Assembly: GCA_963806935.1 (NCBI GenBank)
Contig: CAWEAT010000031.1
Coordinates: 1-64,000, forward strand
Length of the DNA stretch: 64,000 bases
Reading direction: 5' to 3'
Origin: Roseiarcus sp963806935
Lineage (GTDB): Bacteria > Pseudomonadota > Alphaproteobacteria > Rhizobiales > Beijerinckiaceae
Below the pieces are notes generated by a model. The model was not told the DNA's origin and ran no database searches. It saw nothing but the letters and a program-made list of their open reading frames with translations. Below, piece by piece: positions 1-10,207 of this stretch. The position numbers were made by a program, and so were the translations under genes. Numbering within the stretch: position 1 is the stretch's first letter; each line of letters begins with the position of its first letter.

Positions 1-549
1 CACGATCGTTTCGGGAGTTGCGGGGCGCTACGCGTCGGCGCTGTTCTCGCTTGCCCAGGACGAGCGCCAGACAGACGCGGTCGCCGAAGCCCTGACGAGA
101 TTCGACGGGCTGATCGCCGAAAGCCCGGATCTCGAACGCCTGGTGCGAAGCCCGGTATTCTCCGCCGGCGACCAGCTCAAGGCTCTCGATGCGATTCTCG
201 CGGACGCGAATATCGGCGGCGTCGCCGCCAACTTCATCCGACTGGTGACATCGAAGCGTCGTCTGTTCTTCATCCGCGGGATGATCGCCGACTACCGCAA
301 GCTGTACGATGCGCACCGCGGCGTGACGCGCGCCGACGTCACGAGCGCGACTGCGCTCACCGACGCCCAGATCGCGGCGCTGAAAGAATCGCTGCGCGCT
401 GCTTCCGGCGGCCGGGAGGTCGATCTAAACGTCAGGCTCGACCCGTCGATCATCGGCGGCCTGATCGTCAAGCTCGGCTCGCGCATGGTCGACGGCTCGC
501 TGAAAACGAAGCTCAACGCAATTCGCCTAGCCATGAAAGAGGTCGGCTG

Positions 550-550
<1 letters not shown>
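1..550 (+). CDS. atpH: F1Fo ATP synthase delta subunit (5' partial)
   Basis: Delta (OSCP) subunit, the peripheral-stalk protein that ties F1 to Fo at the cytoplasmic membrane. The window opens inside the gene: the frame is open from base 2 to the TGA at 548-550, giving 182 visible codons against a usual length near 185, so only the extreme N-terminus is missing. The first visible residues, TIVSGVAGRYASALFSLA, are the conserved N-terminal helix of the family, and the C-terminal part (KTKLNAIRLAMKE) is typical too. The stop overlaps the atpA start as TGATG. First gene of an atpHAGDC operon, the arrangement of Alphaproteobacteria, where Fo genes lie elsewhere. Confidence 0.95.
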
Positions 551-2078
<1,528 letters not shown>

Positions 2079-2147
2079 AATGAGCCGGTCGTCCCTGCCC
2101 CCGCTATGCGCCGACCCTGAAACGGATGCCCGTGGAGCCGCTCCGCT

Positions 2148-3014
2148 ATGCCGTCGCTAAAGGACCTCCGAAACCGGATCGCCTCCGTCAAGTCGACGCA
2201 GAAGATCACCAAGGCGATGCAGATGGTCGCGGTCTCGAAGCTGCGCCGCGCGCAAGGCGCCGTGGAGTCCGCACGGCCCTATGCGGAGCAGGTCGAGGCG
2301 GTGCTTACGAATCTGGCCGGCGCGGCGACTGACGGCCAAGGCCCGCGACTGCTCATCGGCAGCGGATCGAACCAGGTTCATTTGCTCCTCGTCTGCACCG
2401 GCGAGCGCGGACTGTGCGGCGCGTTCAATACTGCAATCGTGCGGCTCGCGCGTGAGCGGGCCAACGCGCTTGCGGCCGAGGGCAAGACCGTGAAGATCCT
2501 GTGTGTCGGCAAGAAGGGCTATGATCAACTTCGGCGCACCCACGAGAGGCAGATTCTGGGATTGACCGAGTTGCGCTCCGTCCGCGTCATCTCTTACGAA
2601 ACTGCCCAACCGATCGCCGCAAAGCTGATCGAACTGTTCGAAAACGGCGAGTTCGACGTCTGCACGCTGTTCTACTCCCGCTTCAAATCGGTGATCGCCC
2701 AGATCCCGACCGCCCAGCAGCTCATTCCCCCCGAGCTCGGCCCGAAGGACGAGAAAGCCCCAGTTTACGACTACGAACCCGACGAAGGTGAAATTCTCGC
2801 CCAGCTGCTGCCGCGCGCGGTCACGGTGCGCATCTACCGCGCGCTGCTCGAGAACGCGGCTTCGTTCTTCGGCGCGCAGATGAGCGCGATGGACAACGCC
2901 ACGCGCAATGCCGGCGAAATGGTCAAGGCCTACACGCTTCGCTACAACCGCACTCGGCAGGCGATGATCACCAAGGAATTGATCGAGATCATTTCGGGAG
3001 CCGAGGCGCTCTAA
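2148..3014 (+). CDS. atpG: F1Fo ATP synthase gamma subunit
   Basis: Central rotary shaft of the F1 motor, coupling proton flow in Fo to catalysis in the alpha/beta hexamer. 288 residues, normal for alphaproteobacterial gamma subunits. The N-terminal helix begins MPSLKDLRNRIASVKSTQKI and includes the ITKAMQMVAVSKLRRAQ stretch. The C-terminal coiled-coil helix contains the AMDNATRNAGEM region that contacts beta. The central domain has the usual CGAFN signature (about residue 90). Third gene of the operon, 54 bases before atpD. Confidence 0.97.
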   Translation: MPSLKDLRNRIASVKSTQKITKAMQMVAVSKLRRAQGAVESARPYAEQVEAVLTNLAGAATDGQGPRLLIGSGSNQVHLLLVCTGERGLCGAFNTAIVRLARERANALAAEGKTVKILCVGKKGYDQLRRTHERQILGLTELRSVRVISYETAQPIAAKLIELFENGEFDVCTLFYSRFKSVIAQIPTAQQLIPPELGPKDEKAPVYDYEPDEGEILAQLLPRAVTVRIYRALLENAASFFGAQMSAMDNATRNAGEMVKAYTLRYNRTRQAMITKELIEIISGAEAL

Positions 3015-3068
3015 CCCGCTCGTCGTCTTAGAGGCGACGCCTGACCATCGGAACGAGGACGTCAGAAA

Positions 3069-4511
3069 ATGGCCAATATCGCGAATGCCACCGGCCGCGT
3101 AACCCAGGTGATCGGCGCGGTCGTCGACGTGAAGTTCGACAGCTACCTGCCGCCGATCCTGAACGCGATCGAGACAATGAACAACGGCAATCGCCTCGTG
3201 CTCGAAGTCGCCCAGCATCTGGGCGAGAACACCGTGCGCTGCATCGCCATGGACATTTCGGAAGGCCTGGTGCGCGGTCAGGAAGTCGTGGACACAGGGG
3301 CCCCGATCTCGGTCCCGGTCGGCGAAGGCACGCTCGGTCGGATCATGAACGTCGTCGGCGAGCCCGTGGACGAGGCGGGACCAATAAACATGGAGGCGCG
3401 GCGCGCCATCCATCAGCCGACCCCTGCATATGTCGAGCAATCAACGGAAGCCCAGATTCTGGTCACCGGCATCAAGGTCGTCGACCTGCTCGCCCCCTAC
3501 GCCAAGGGCGGCAAGATCGGCCTGTTCGGCGGCGCGGGCGTCGGCAAGACGGTGCTGATCCAGGAACTCATCAACAATGTCGCCAAGACCCACGGCGGCA
3601 ATTCGGTGTTCGCGGGCGTCGGCGAGCGCACCCGCGAAGGCAACGACCTCTATCACGAGTTCATCGAATCCAAGGTCAACGCTGATCCGCATGATCCCGA
3701 CTCAGGCGTAAAGTCGAAGTGCGCGCTGGTGTTTGGCCAAATGAACGAGCCGCCCGGCGCGCGGATGCGCGTCGGACTGGCCGGCGTCACGGTCGCTGAG
3801 CATTTCCGCGACCAGGGGCAGGACGTGCTTCTGTTCATCGACAACATCTTCCGCTTCACTCAGGCGGGTTCGGAAGTCTCGGCGCTGCTCGGCCGTATTC
3901 CATCCGCAGTCGGCTACCAGCCAACTCTCGCCACCGACATGGGCGCCCTGCAAGAGCGCATCACCACCACGACGAAGGGGTCGATCACCTCGGTGCAGGC
4001 GATCTATGTTCCGGCCGACGATCTGACCGATCCGGCGCCGGCGACCTCGTTCGCCCATCTGGACGCGACAACCGTGCTCTCCCGCGCGATTTCCGAAAAA
4101 GGGATTTATCCGGCGGTCGATCCGCTCGACTCGACTTCGCGCATGCTGACGGCCGCGATCGTCGGCGAGGAGCATTACAACGTCGCCCGTCAGGTGCAGC
4201 AGGTCCTGCAGCGCTATAAGGCCCTGCAGGACATCATCGCGATCCTCGGCATGGACGAACTGTCGGAAGAGGATAAGCAAATCGTCGCCCGCGCGCGCAA
4301 GATCGAGCGCTTCCTGTCGCAGCCGTTCGATGTCGCCGCCGTGTTCACCGGGACGCCCGGCGTGCAGGTCAAAATCGAGGATACCGTGAAGGGCTTCAAG
4401 GGCATCGTTGAAGGCAAATACGACAGCCTGCCTGAGGCCGCCTTCTACATGGTCGGCACGATCGAGCAGGCGGTCGAGAAAGCCAAGAAGCTGGCCGCCG
4501 AGGCGGCTTGA
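3069..4511 (+). CDS. atpD: F1Fo ATP synthase beta subunit
   Basis: Catalytic subunit of F1, forming and hydrolysing ATP at the alpha/beta interfaces. 480 residues, full length. The P-loop GGAGVGKTV is at residues 154-162, followed by the conserved GERTREGNDLY segment carrying the catalytic glutamate, and ALLGRIPSAVGYQPTL. The C-terminus carries the DELSEEDKQ motif (DELSEED), which meets the gamma shaft. It is read in the same direction as atpG and atpC and shows no break. Assignment by family signature is unambiguous. Confidence 0.98.
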   Translation: MANIANATGRVTQVIGAVVDVKFDSYLPPILNAIETMNNGNRLVLEVAQHLGENTVRCIAMDISEGLVRGQEVVDTGAPISVPVGEGTLGRIMNVVGEPVDEAGPINMEARRAIHQPTPAYVEQSTEAQILVTGIKVVDLLAPYAKGGKIGLFGGAGVGKTVLIQELINNVAKTHGGNSVFAGVGERTREGNDLYHEFIESKVNADPHDPDSGVKSKCALVFGQMNEPPGARMRVGLAGVTVAEHFRDQGQDVLLFIDNIFRFTQAGSEVSALLGRIPSAVGYQPTLATDMGALQERITTTTKGSITSVQAIYVPADDLTDPAPATSFAHLDATTVLSRAISEKGIYPAVDPLDSTSRMLTAAIVGEEHYNVARQVQQVLQRYKALQDIIAILGMDELSEEDKQIVARARKIERFLSQPFDVAAVFTGTPGVQVKIEDTVKGFKGIVEGKYDSLPEAAFYMVGTIEQAVEKAKKLAAEAA

Positions 4512-4534
4512 CGCGAACGACGTCGGGGGTCGCC

Positions 4535-4933
4535 ATGGCCACATTCCATTTTGAACTGGTGTCTCCGGACCGGGTGCTGTTCAACGGCGCCGCTCAATCG
4601 GTGCTGGTGCCGGGCAACGAAGGCGACTTCCTGGTGCTGAGCGAGCATGCGCCGGTGATGACGTCGATGCGCCCTGGAGTTGTCGGCATTGACGATGCGG
4701 AAGGAAAGCACCGTCGCGTCTTCGTGCGCGGCGGATTTGCCGATGCAAGCAAGAAGGGCCTCATCTTGCTGGCGGAGACGGCGATCTCGTTTGAGGACTT
4801 GAGCGCCGACAAGCTCGGTCAGGAGATCAAGAACGCCGAGGAGGACCTTGCCGACGCAGCTGAAGACCAAAAGCGATTGGCGCAGGAGAAGCTCGACCGT
4901 TTGCGCGAGCTCAAGGACGCGATCAAACTTTGA
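4535..4933 (+). CDS. atpC: F1Fo ATP synthase epsilon subunit
   Basis: Epsilon subunit, the small regulator of the central stalk. I start it at the ATG of 4535, giving MATFHFELVSPDRVLFNG and 132 residues; an upstream in-frame start at 4508 would overlap the end of atpD and adds nine residues unlike the family. The N-terminal beta-sandwich contains the conserved GDFLVLSEHAPVMT stretch. The C-terminal two-helix part is rich in Glu, Asp and Lys, as expected. Last gene of the F1 operon; 58 bases separate it from the next gene. Confidence 0.95.
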   Translation: MATFHFELVSPDRVLFNGAAQSVLVPGNEGDFLVLSEHAPVMTSMRPGVVGIDDAEGKHRRVFVRGGFADASKKGLILLAETAISFEDLSADKLGQEIKNAEEDLADAAEDQKRLAQEKLDRLRELKDAIKL

Positions 4934-4991
4934 CAGCGGGCTAAGCCAACCCGCGCGCGATCTCCCGGCCCCCGCTTCATTCGTGCTGCGT

Positions 4992-5360
4992 ATGACACTG
5001 GAAGATTACGACGCTTTCTGCGCCAGCCTGCCCCACACGACGCATGTCGTCCAATGGGGCGACGCGAGCGTCTGGAAGATCGGGGGCAAGGTGTTCGCGA
5101 TCGGCGGATGGTCGAATGCGCCGGAGTTTGGCGTAAGTTTCAAATGTTCTGCGGCGAGCTTTGCAATTCTGAGCGAACTTCCGGGGGTGCGCCCAGCGCC
5201 CTATCTCGCCTCCCGAGGATTATCCTGGGTTCAGCGCACTGACGCTCGCTCGCTCAGCGAAGATGATCTCAAGACTTATGTACGCCAAAGCTACGCGTTG
5301 GTCGTTGCAGGCCTTCCCCAAAAGGCCCAGCGGGCGCTTGAGGTCGGCGCCTCGCGATGA
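4992..5360 (+). CDS. MmcQ/YjbR family protein
   Basis: Small protein of the MmcQ/YjbR (CyaY-fold, double-wing) family; family members are often called DNA-binding but their role is not settled. I start at the ATG of 4992 (MTLEDYDAFCASLPHTTHVV), giving 122 residues. Family marks are the N-terminal helix, the VVQWGDASVWKIGGKVFAI strand pair, and the ASRGLSWVQ segment followed by a C-terminal helix. Its TGA overlaps the start of the following dehydratase gene (ATGA), so the two are probably co-transcribed. Confidence 0.8.
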   Translation: MTLEDYDAFCASLPHTTHVVQWGDASVWKIGGKVFAIGGWSNAPEFGVSFKCSAASFAILSELPGVRPAPYLASRGLSWVQRTDARSLSEDDLKTYVRQSYALVVAGLPQKAQRALEVGASR

Positions 5361-6346
5361 CCCTGGCGGCGGCGGCGACAGTCACGTCCGACGACATTCG
5401 CTCCGCCCACGCGCGCATTCGCCGACACATCCGCCGCACGCCGATTCTCGAAACGGCCTCGCCGATCGCGGGCGCCCCGCCGCTGTCGTTCAAGCTCGAA
5501 TGTTTGCAGGTTACCGGTTCCTTTAAGGCTCGCGGCGCCTTTCACAACCTTCTTACCCGGCCAGCTCCGGCGGCAGGCTGCGCGACGGCGTCGGGCGGCA
5601 ACCATGGCGCGGCAGTCGCCTTCGCGGCGGAAAAGCTGGGAATTCGCGCGCGCATCTTCGTGCCGGACATCGCCACGCCCGCCAAGATTGCTAAAATCAA
5701 GGCGTATGGGGCGCAGGCCATGATCGGCGGCGGGACCTACGCGGAAGCGCAGCTGCGCTGCGACCAGTACGTCGCCGAAACCGGCGCGCTCTCGATCCAC
5801 CCTTACGACGCTATCGAGACCATCGCGGGCCAGGGTTCCGTCGCCCTGGAATGGGAGGAGGACCTCCGGCGACTCGGCCTCCTGAAGCTCGACACCGTTC
5901 TCATCGCGGTGGGCGGCGGCGGGCTCATCGCCGGAGCGGCAGCCTGGTTCGACGGCCGCGTCAAGGTGGTTGGCGTCGAGCCGGAGGGTTCGCGTGCGCT
6001 TCATGCCGCGCTCGAGGCGAAGGCGCCCGTCGACGTCGCCGTCAAGTCGGTCGCGGCCGACTCGCTCGGCGCCAAGCGGGTAGGCGAACTCAATTTCAAG
6101 ATCGCCAGGCAATTCGTGAGCCGGGTCGTCCTTGTCACCGACACGGCGATCCTCGATGCCCAGCGCCGACTCTGGGCCGATGTGTCGGTTATCGCCGAGC
6201 CGGGGGGCGCGGCGGCCTTCGCCGCCATCGCAAGCGGCGCTTATCGGCCCGAACCGGACGAGCGCGTCGGCGTTCTCGTCTGCGGCGCCAATGCCGATCC
6301 TGCGGCGCTCGCGGAAGCAGGGGTTGGCCGCGGCGTCGCTCAGTGA
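5357..6346 (+). CDS. PLP-dependent threonine/serine dehydratase family enzyme
   Basis: Fold-type II pyridoxal-phosphate enzyme of the threonine dehydratase/serine racemase group, likely deaminating a hydroxyamino acid. 329 residues. Visible landmarks: SFKARGA with the Schiff-base lysine at residue 57, ASGGNHG at 78-84 holding the cofactor, and the phosphate-binding glycine loop GGGGLIAG from residue 186. There is no C-terminal regulatory ACT domain, so it is not a classical biosynthetic IlvA. It overlaps the MmcQ/YjbR gene by four bases. The exact substrate cannot be told from sequence; threonine, serine, hydroxyaspartate or ectoine-derived compounds are all handled by close relatives. Confidence 0.85.
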   Translation: MTLAAAATVTSDDIRSAHARIRRHIRRTPILETASPIAGAPPLSFKLECLQVTGSFKARGAFHNLLTRPAPAAGCATASGGNHGAAVAFAAEKLGIRARIFVPDIATPAKIAKIKAYGAQAMIGGGTYAEAQLRCDQYVAETGALSIHPYDAIETIAGQGSVALEWEEDLRRLGLLKLDTVLIAVGGGGLIAGAAAWFDGRVKVVGVEPEGSRALHAALEAKAPVDVAVKSVAADSLGAKRVGELNFKIARQFVSRVVLVTDTAILDAQRRLWADVSVIAEPGGAAAFAAIASGAYRPEPDERVGVLVCGANADPAALAEAGVGRGVAQ

Positions 6347-6446
6347 CACCCTTTGGGCAGAATCGCACCGGCGGCCATTGCGATAGGCAAAGGCCCGAAC
6401 TATTGTCCGGCGCTTTCCGCCGGGCCTAATCAGCCTTGCAGCACGT

Positions 6447-6521
6447 TGGGGCGTCGCCAAGCGGTAAGGCAGCGGATTTTGATTCCGCCATACGGAGGTT
6501 CGAATCCTCCCGCCCCAGCCA
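6447..6521 (+). tRNA. tRNA-Gln (anticodon TTG)
   Basis: The cloverleaf can be read directly. The acceptor stem TGGGGCG pairs with CGCCCCA (6511-6517), followed by the discriminator G and an encoded CCA. The anticodon stem GCGGA/TCCGC encloses the loop TTTTGAT with anticodon TTG. The T arm GGAGG-TTCGAAT-CCTCC is complete. 75 bases including CCA. No neighbouring tRNA is seen. The next gene downstream is a GH19 lysozyme-like gene. Confidence 0.97.
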
Positions 6522-6694
6522 CGCCTGTCCTTCCAAGCCGTAGCCGGCGATCTTGCATTGTGACCCCGGTCACGGCGCGACGCCACAGCCCTGATATCGC
6601 TGCAGGCTGGGGGCGTGTTATTTGAGAATCCGTACTGCTCGTTTCGATCCGCGGCTTTGACCGCGACGACTTCGTAATCCCTGGGGAGGAAATT

Positions 6695-7259
6695 GTGAGT
6701 AAGATCAATCGAAATTTTTTCTTCGGACAAGTGCGGCGAACTCTGTTCGCAAACAACCTGCGGCAGCCGCAGGTTAATGGCATCAATGCAATTCTCGACG
6801 GGTGGGAGGCGAAATACGCCGCCGATGACGACCGTTGGCTCGCCTACGCCCTGGCGACAACCTATCATGAAACCGATCAGCACATGCAGCCGATCGAGGA
6901 ATACGGAAAGGGGCGCGGCCGGCCTTACGGCAAGCCCGATCCGACAACCGGGCAAGTCTATTATGGTCGAGGATTCGTGCAATTGACCTGGGAGCGCAAC
7001 TATAAGACCATGTCGGATCTGTTGGGAGTCGACTTCGTCAATCACCCCGAGCTGGCGCTTAAACTCGACAACGCCACGAATATTATGTTCATCGGGGATG
7101 ACAAAGGGCCTGTTCACCGGCAAATCGCTCGCCAATTATTTCAATCCGACCACCGACGATTGGGTGAACGCCCGCAAAATCATCAATGGTCTGGACAAGG
7201 CCCAAGCGATCGCGATGTACGGTCACAATTTCTATTCCGCCATAAGCTATACGACATGA
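6695..7259 (+). CDS. GH19 chitinase/lysozyme-like endolysin, frameshifted by one base
   Basis: Glycoside hydrolase family 19 domain protein of the phage-endolysin type, cleaving peptidoglycan or chitin. The start is GTG at 6695 behind a strong ribosome site (GGGGAGGA, 6683-6690). Family marks are the catalytic-region ATTYHETDQHMQPIEEYG and the YYGRGFVQLTWERNY motif. The frame breaks in the GGGG of 7094-7097. With one G fewer it continues MTKGLFTGKSLANYFNP... to a TGA at 7257-7259, giving about 187 residues, a normal single-domain length. No signal peptide is visible, as in holin-dependent phage lysins. Its position just after a tRNA gene suggests a phage remnant, but no other phage gene is present. 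Confidence 0.82.
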
Positions 7260-7352
7260 TCCAACTTTTCGTGGGCAATTCCGGGGAGCGCGAGCGTCGC
7301 CGCGAACCCCAGACCGCGTGATCGCACGGGCCGCCGGATCGGGAAGGTCGGA

Positions 7353-7697
7353 TTGGTCGTCGGCCTCGTGGCGCTCGCGCCGCTTCCTCCCGCGCTCGCG
7401 GAGGAACGCTGCGGCTGGCTGGAAAATCCGACACCCGGAAATTGGTGGCTAAAGGACGCTCACGGTCTCTGGATCATATCCGCTCAGGGAGGCCCCTATG
7501 CCGATGGCGTCGAAAACCTGCCGGAACCGGCGCCGGACCATTTCGTCGCGACCAACGGTCATTACGGATATTCCTGCGCCTGCGTCAGCGGAACTTTCGA
7601 CGATCACGCGGAGAGGATGACGCGGCTGGAGGCGGCGCGGGTGTTGCCGTTGTCGGTCTGTCGCGGCGACAAGGCTTTGCCCGCCCCTGGCGGCTAA
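7353..7697 (+). CDS. Exported DUF4087 family protein
   Basis: Small periplasmic protein of unknown function resembling DUF4087. I choose the TTG at 7353: it lies behind GGGAAGG (7341-7347), there is no in-frame ATG or GTG after the upstream stop, and it gives a good signal peptide (VVGLVALAPLPPALA, cleavage near residue 17). The mature part starts EERCGWLENPTPGNWWLKD and carries the family pattern of cysteines with a GYSCACVSG motif and a C-terminal C-R segment. 114 residues. Sugar-transport genes follow after a 299-base gap; no functional link is evident. Confidence 0.75.
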   Translation: MVVGLVALAPLPPALAEERCGWLENPTPGNWWLKDAHGLWIISAQGGPYADGVENLPEPAPDHFVATNGHYGYSCACVSGTFDDHAERMTRLEAARVLPLSVCRGDKALPAPGG

Positions 7698-7996
7698 CCC
7701 TGGTCGTCGGCGAGTTTCCGCCACATCGAGCGGCCCCGTGGCTTGCGATCGAGCAGAATAACTTGCGTTCGAGAGATTGGACCCGGGAGCCGTTATCGAC
7801 AAAAAACCGCTCCGGTGCGTTCTTGAGAACTGGGTCTTCAGCCCAATCTGTTTTTCTGGGTGCGAAAATTCGTGGATTTCAACTGGATCGGCGAGCCGCT
7901 CGGCTGATGACGTCCCGTTGCCAAGCGCGCGCAGTTGCGCGACAGTGGACGCGCGCGGAGCCGCTTTCGTCGGCGCATTTTTCGGGATGGGACGCA
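7698..7996. other. Intergenic region before the sugar ABC operon
   Basis: 299 bases between the DUF4087 gene and the ABC ATPase start. It is locally AT-richer around 7755-7820, which would suit a promoter, but I cannot identify a confident -35/-10 pair or operator. An in-frame extension of the ATPase through this region is open but lacks homology to the family and is not taken as coding. Confidence 0.4.
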
Positions 7997-8770
7997 ATGA
8001 CGCCGGCGGGGGGTGATTTCGCGTCCATTGTTCGCCTCGAGGGCGTGCAAAAGTATTTCGGCGCCGTGCACGCGCTTTGCGACATCGACATCGCCATCGG
8101 ACGCAATGAGATCGTCGGACTTATCGGCGACAACGGCGCGGGCAAATCGACGCTGATCAAGGTCATGACCGGCGTGCTGGCGCCGACCTCGGGCAAGATT
8201 TTCATCCGCGAGCGCGAAATTCTGCCCGGGGAGTACTCGGTCCGGATGGCGCACGATCTGTCGATCGAAACGGTCTATCAGGACAAGTCGCTGGCCGAAA
8301 AGCAGCCTCTATGGCGCAATTTCTTTGTCGGAAGGCAGATCACGAACCGGTTCGGCTTCATCGACATCAAGCGCGAAAAGGAAGTGGCGCAGGAGATCCT
8401 GATCGACACCATCGGGTTCCGCGGCGTCGGCATCACCGTCGATTCCACGGTCGGCAATCTCTCGGGCGGCGAGCGACAGGGGATCGCGATCGGCCGGGCC
8501 ATGCATTACAACGCCGACCTCATCGTGCTCGATGAACCGACCGCTGCGCTTGGGGTCGCCGAGGTGCGGAAAGTGGTCGAGTTCGTGCGCCGGATCAAGC
8601 GGTCCGGGCGAGCTTGCATCTATATTGAGCACAATCTGGCGCACGTGCATGAAGTGGCGGATCGGCTTATTGTGCTCGACCGCGGGCGCGTCGTTTCCGA
8701 AATCGATCCGAAGGATATGACGGTGCCCGAGCTAACCGAATATCTGATTGCGTTACAGCACAAAGCGTAA
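7997..8770 (+). CDS. Sugar ABC transporter ATP-binding protein (single-domain, FrcA-like)
   Basis: Energises import of a sugar, most likely L-arabinose given the araBAD genes downstream. I start at the ATG of 7997 (MTPAGGDFASIVRLEGVQKY), giving 257 residues. The 185 upstream in-frame codons are discarded because they match nothing in the family. Visible motifs: Walker A GDNGAGKSTLIKV, Q-loop VYQDKSLAE, signature LSGGERQG, Walker B DLIVLDEPTAAL, and the switch histidine in YIEHN. It has one nucleotide-binding domain, as in fructose-type FrcA, where most monosaccharide importers have a tandem RbsA/AraG type. The permease gene follows after 14 bases. Confidence 0.9.
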   Translation: MTPAGGDFASIVRLEGVQKYFGAVHALCDIDIAIGRNEIVGLIGDNGAGKSTLIKVMTGVLAPTSGKIFIREREILPGEYSVRMAHDLSIETVYQDKSLAEKQPLWRNFFVGRQITNRFGFIDIKREKEVAQEILIDTIGFRGVGITVDSTVGNLSGGERQGIAIGRAMHYNADLIVLDEPTAALGVAEVRKVVEFVRRIKRSGRACIYIEHNLAHVHEVADRLIVLDRGRVVSEIDPKDMTVPELTEYLIALQHKA

Positions 8771-8784
8771 GGGAGACGACACGA

Positions 8785-9852
8785 ATGGCTCAGCGGTCAG
8801 ACGCGTCGATCCTGCAGCGCTTCGAGGCTCTGCCGATCATCATCGTCTTCGTGATTCTCCTGCTCCTGTTCATGTACCGGGCGCCGGAGGTTTTCCTTGC
8901 CCCCTACATCTACACCACCTTCCTCTCCACTTTGCCGCCGCTGATCCTTCTCGCCGCCGGGCTCACCTTTGTGATCGGCGCGGGGGAGATCGACCTTAGC
9001 TTTCCATCGATCATCGCCTTTTCCGGCTTCGTCTTTGCGGTTCTGTTCAAGGAATATGACCTCGGCTGGATCGCGGTCGTCGCCGGTCTCGCCTCGGGAG
9101 TTTTGGTCGGGTTCCTCAACGGCGTCATCATCGCCAAGATCGGGATACCATCGTTCATGACGACGCTCGGCACCCAGTTCTTCTGGGCCGGAATGGCGAC
9201 TGTGCTCTCGGGCGGCAAGTCTTACGCCCTGCGCGGCGCCGAAGAGAGTTCGGTGTGGCAATGGATCGTCGGGCGCCCATTCGCGTCCGCGTCGACGCCC
9301 TGGTTGCAGGAGCTTTCGATCCAGGCGCTATGGACTGCGGTCATCGTCGCCTTCCTTTGGCTCATCCTCACCCGTCACCGGTTCGGCGAGCACGCCATGT
9401 TCATTGGCGATTCCAATGATGTCTCGCGCGTCGTCGGCATCGACGTCGATCGCGAGAAGATCAAGATCTTCACGCTTATGGGCTTTCTCGCCGCCTGCGC
9501 GGCAATCATCCTGACGCTGGAGAACAAGAACTTTTTCGGCAACCAGGGACAAGGCTATCTGTTGACCGCGATTGCTTCCGTTCTGATCGGCGGCACGTCG
9601 ATCTTCGGCGGCGAGGCGACCATGATCGGGACGGTGTTTGGCTGTTTCATCATCGGTATGGTCGAGGCTGGCCTCGTCGCGGCAGGGCTCACAGGCGCGT
9701 GGGTGAGGACCGTGCAGGGCCTCATCTTCCTGGTGTCGATCATCTTCTACATGTATGCGGACGAACCGCAGCGTCGGCGAGCGCTCTTCGCCAACCTGCG
9801 GGGCAGACTGGGCGGGGTCCGTGCGACCGAAGGGGGAGGCGTTCGCCGCTAG
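8785..9852 (+). CDS. Sugar ABC transporter permease (BPD_transp_2 family)
   Basis: Integral membrane channel of the same importer, 355 residues. About eight to ten hydrophobic segments are visible, the first at LPIIIVFVILLLLFMY, with GLTFVIGAGEIDLSFPSIIAF matching the conserved permease loop of the RbsC/FrcB family. The QGYLLTAIASVLIGGTSIFG segment is the EAA-like coupling region of this family. The C-terminal tail after about residue 325 is rich in Arg and Gly and is cytoplasmic. Between this gene and the binding-protein gene there are 355 bases with a candidate promoter, so the binding protein may have its own transcript. Confidence 0.92.
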   Translation: MAQRSDASILQRFEALPIIIVFVILLLLFMYRAPEVFLAPYIYTTFLSTLPPLILLAAGLTFVIGAGEIDLSFPSIIAFSGFVFAVLFKEYDLGWIAVVAGLASGVLVGFLNGVIIAKIGIPSFMTTLGTQFFWAGMATVLSGGKSYALRGAEESSVWQWIVGRPFASASTPWLQELSIQALWTAVIVAFLWLILTRHRFGEHAMFIGDSNDVSRVVGIDVDREKIKIFTLMGFLAACAAIILTLENKNFFGNQGQGYLLTAIASVLIGGTSIFGGEATMIGTVFGCFIIGMVEAGLVAAGLTGAWVRTVQGLIFLVSIIFYMYADEPQRRRALFANLRGRLGGVRATEGGGVRR

Positions 9853-10207
9853 GCGGCTCGAGCGGGGAATTGGCCGACCGACATGGGTCTCTCTGAGCAG
9901 GCGAACTCGCAGGGGGAGCACGGGCGGGCGCGACTTCAAGTTGACCGACGCTAAAATCATATTGTAATACTTATCGAACAGACGGTTCCATGGGATGAAA
10001 TGCTCGTCCGAGTTTTCACCGGCGGGGAGAGAGCGCTCGCGTCGCCAGGCCGCGGTCCGGCGTTCGGCCGGAGGTTTGTCTTTCCAATCGACACGAAGCT
10101 TCGAGATCGACGCGGACGATCGTCCGAAATCGTCACCGATTCACCGACTTCCTGAGAGGGAGGGGCGACCGGATGCGGGCGCCTGAATAAGCAAGGGAGA
10201 AACGAAC
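9853..10207. other. Intergenic region between permease and binding protein
   Basis: 355 bases without a convincing gene; a short frame at 9995-10186 has an arginine-rich, family-less product. It holds the candidate promoter at 9941-9970 and the ribosome site AAGGGAG just before 10208. Confidence 0.5.
9941..9970 (+). promoter_or_regulatory. Candidate sigma70-type promoter for the binding protein/ara genes
   Basis: TTGACC (9941-9946), an 18-base spacer and TAATAC (9965-9970) lie in the only AT-rich patch of the gap, about 240 bases before the binding-protein gene. Inferred from pattern only. Confidence 0.35.

Noticed and set aside
2157..3440. 427-codon minus-strand frame opposite atpG and atpD
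   Set aside because: Shadow of highly conserved genes; typical of GC-rich codon use.
5291..7135. 614-codon minus-strand frame
   Set aside because: It crosses the dehydratase, a tRNA and the GH19 gene on the other strand and its product has no family sense.
9995..10186. 63-codon frame before the sugar-binding protein
   Set aside because: Arg/Ser-rich product without ribosome site or family resemblance.
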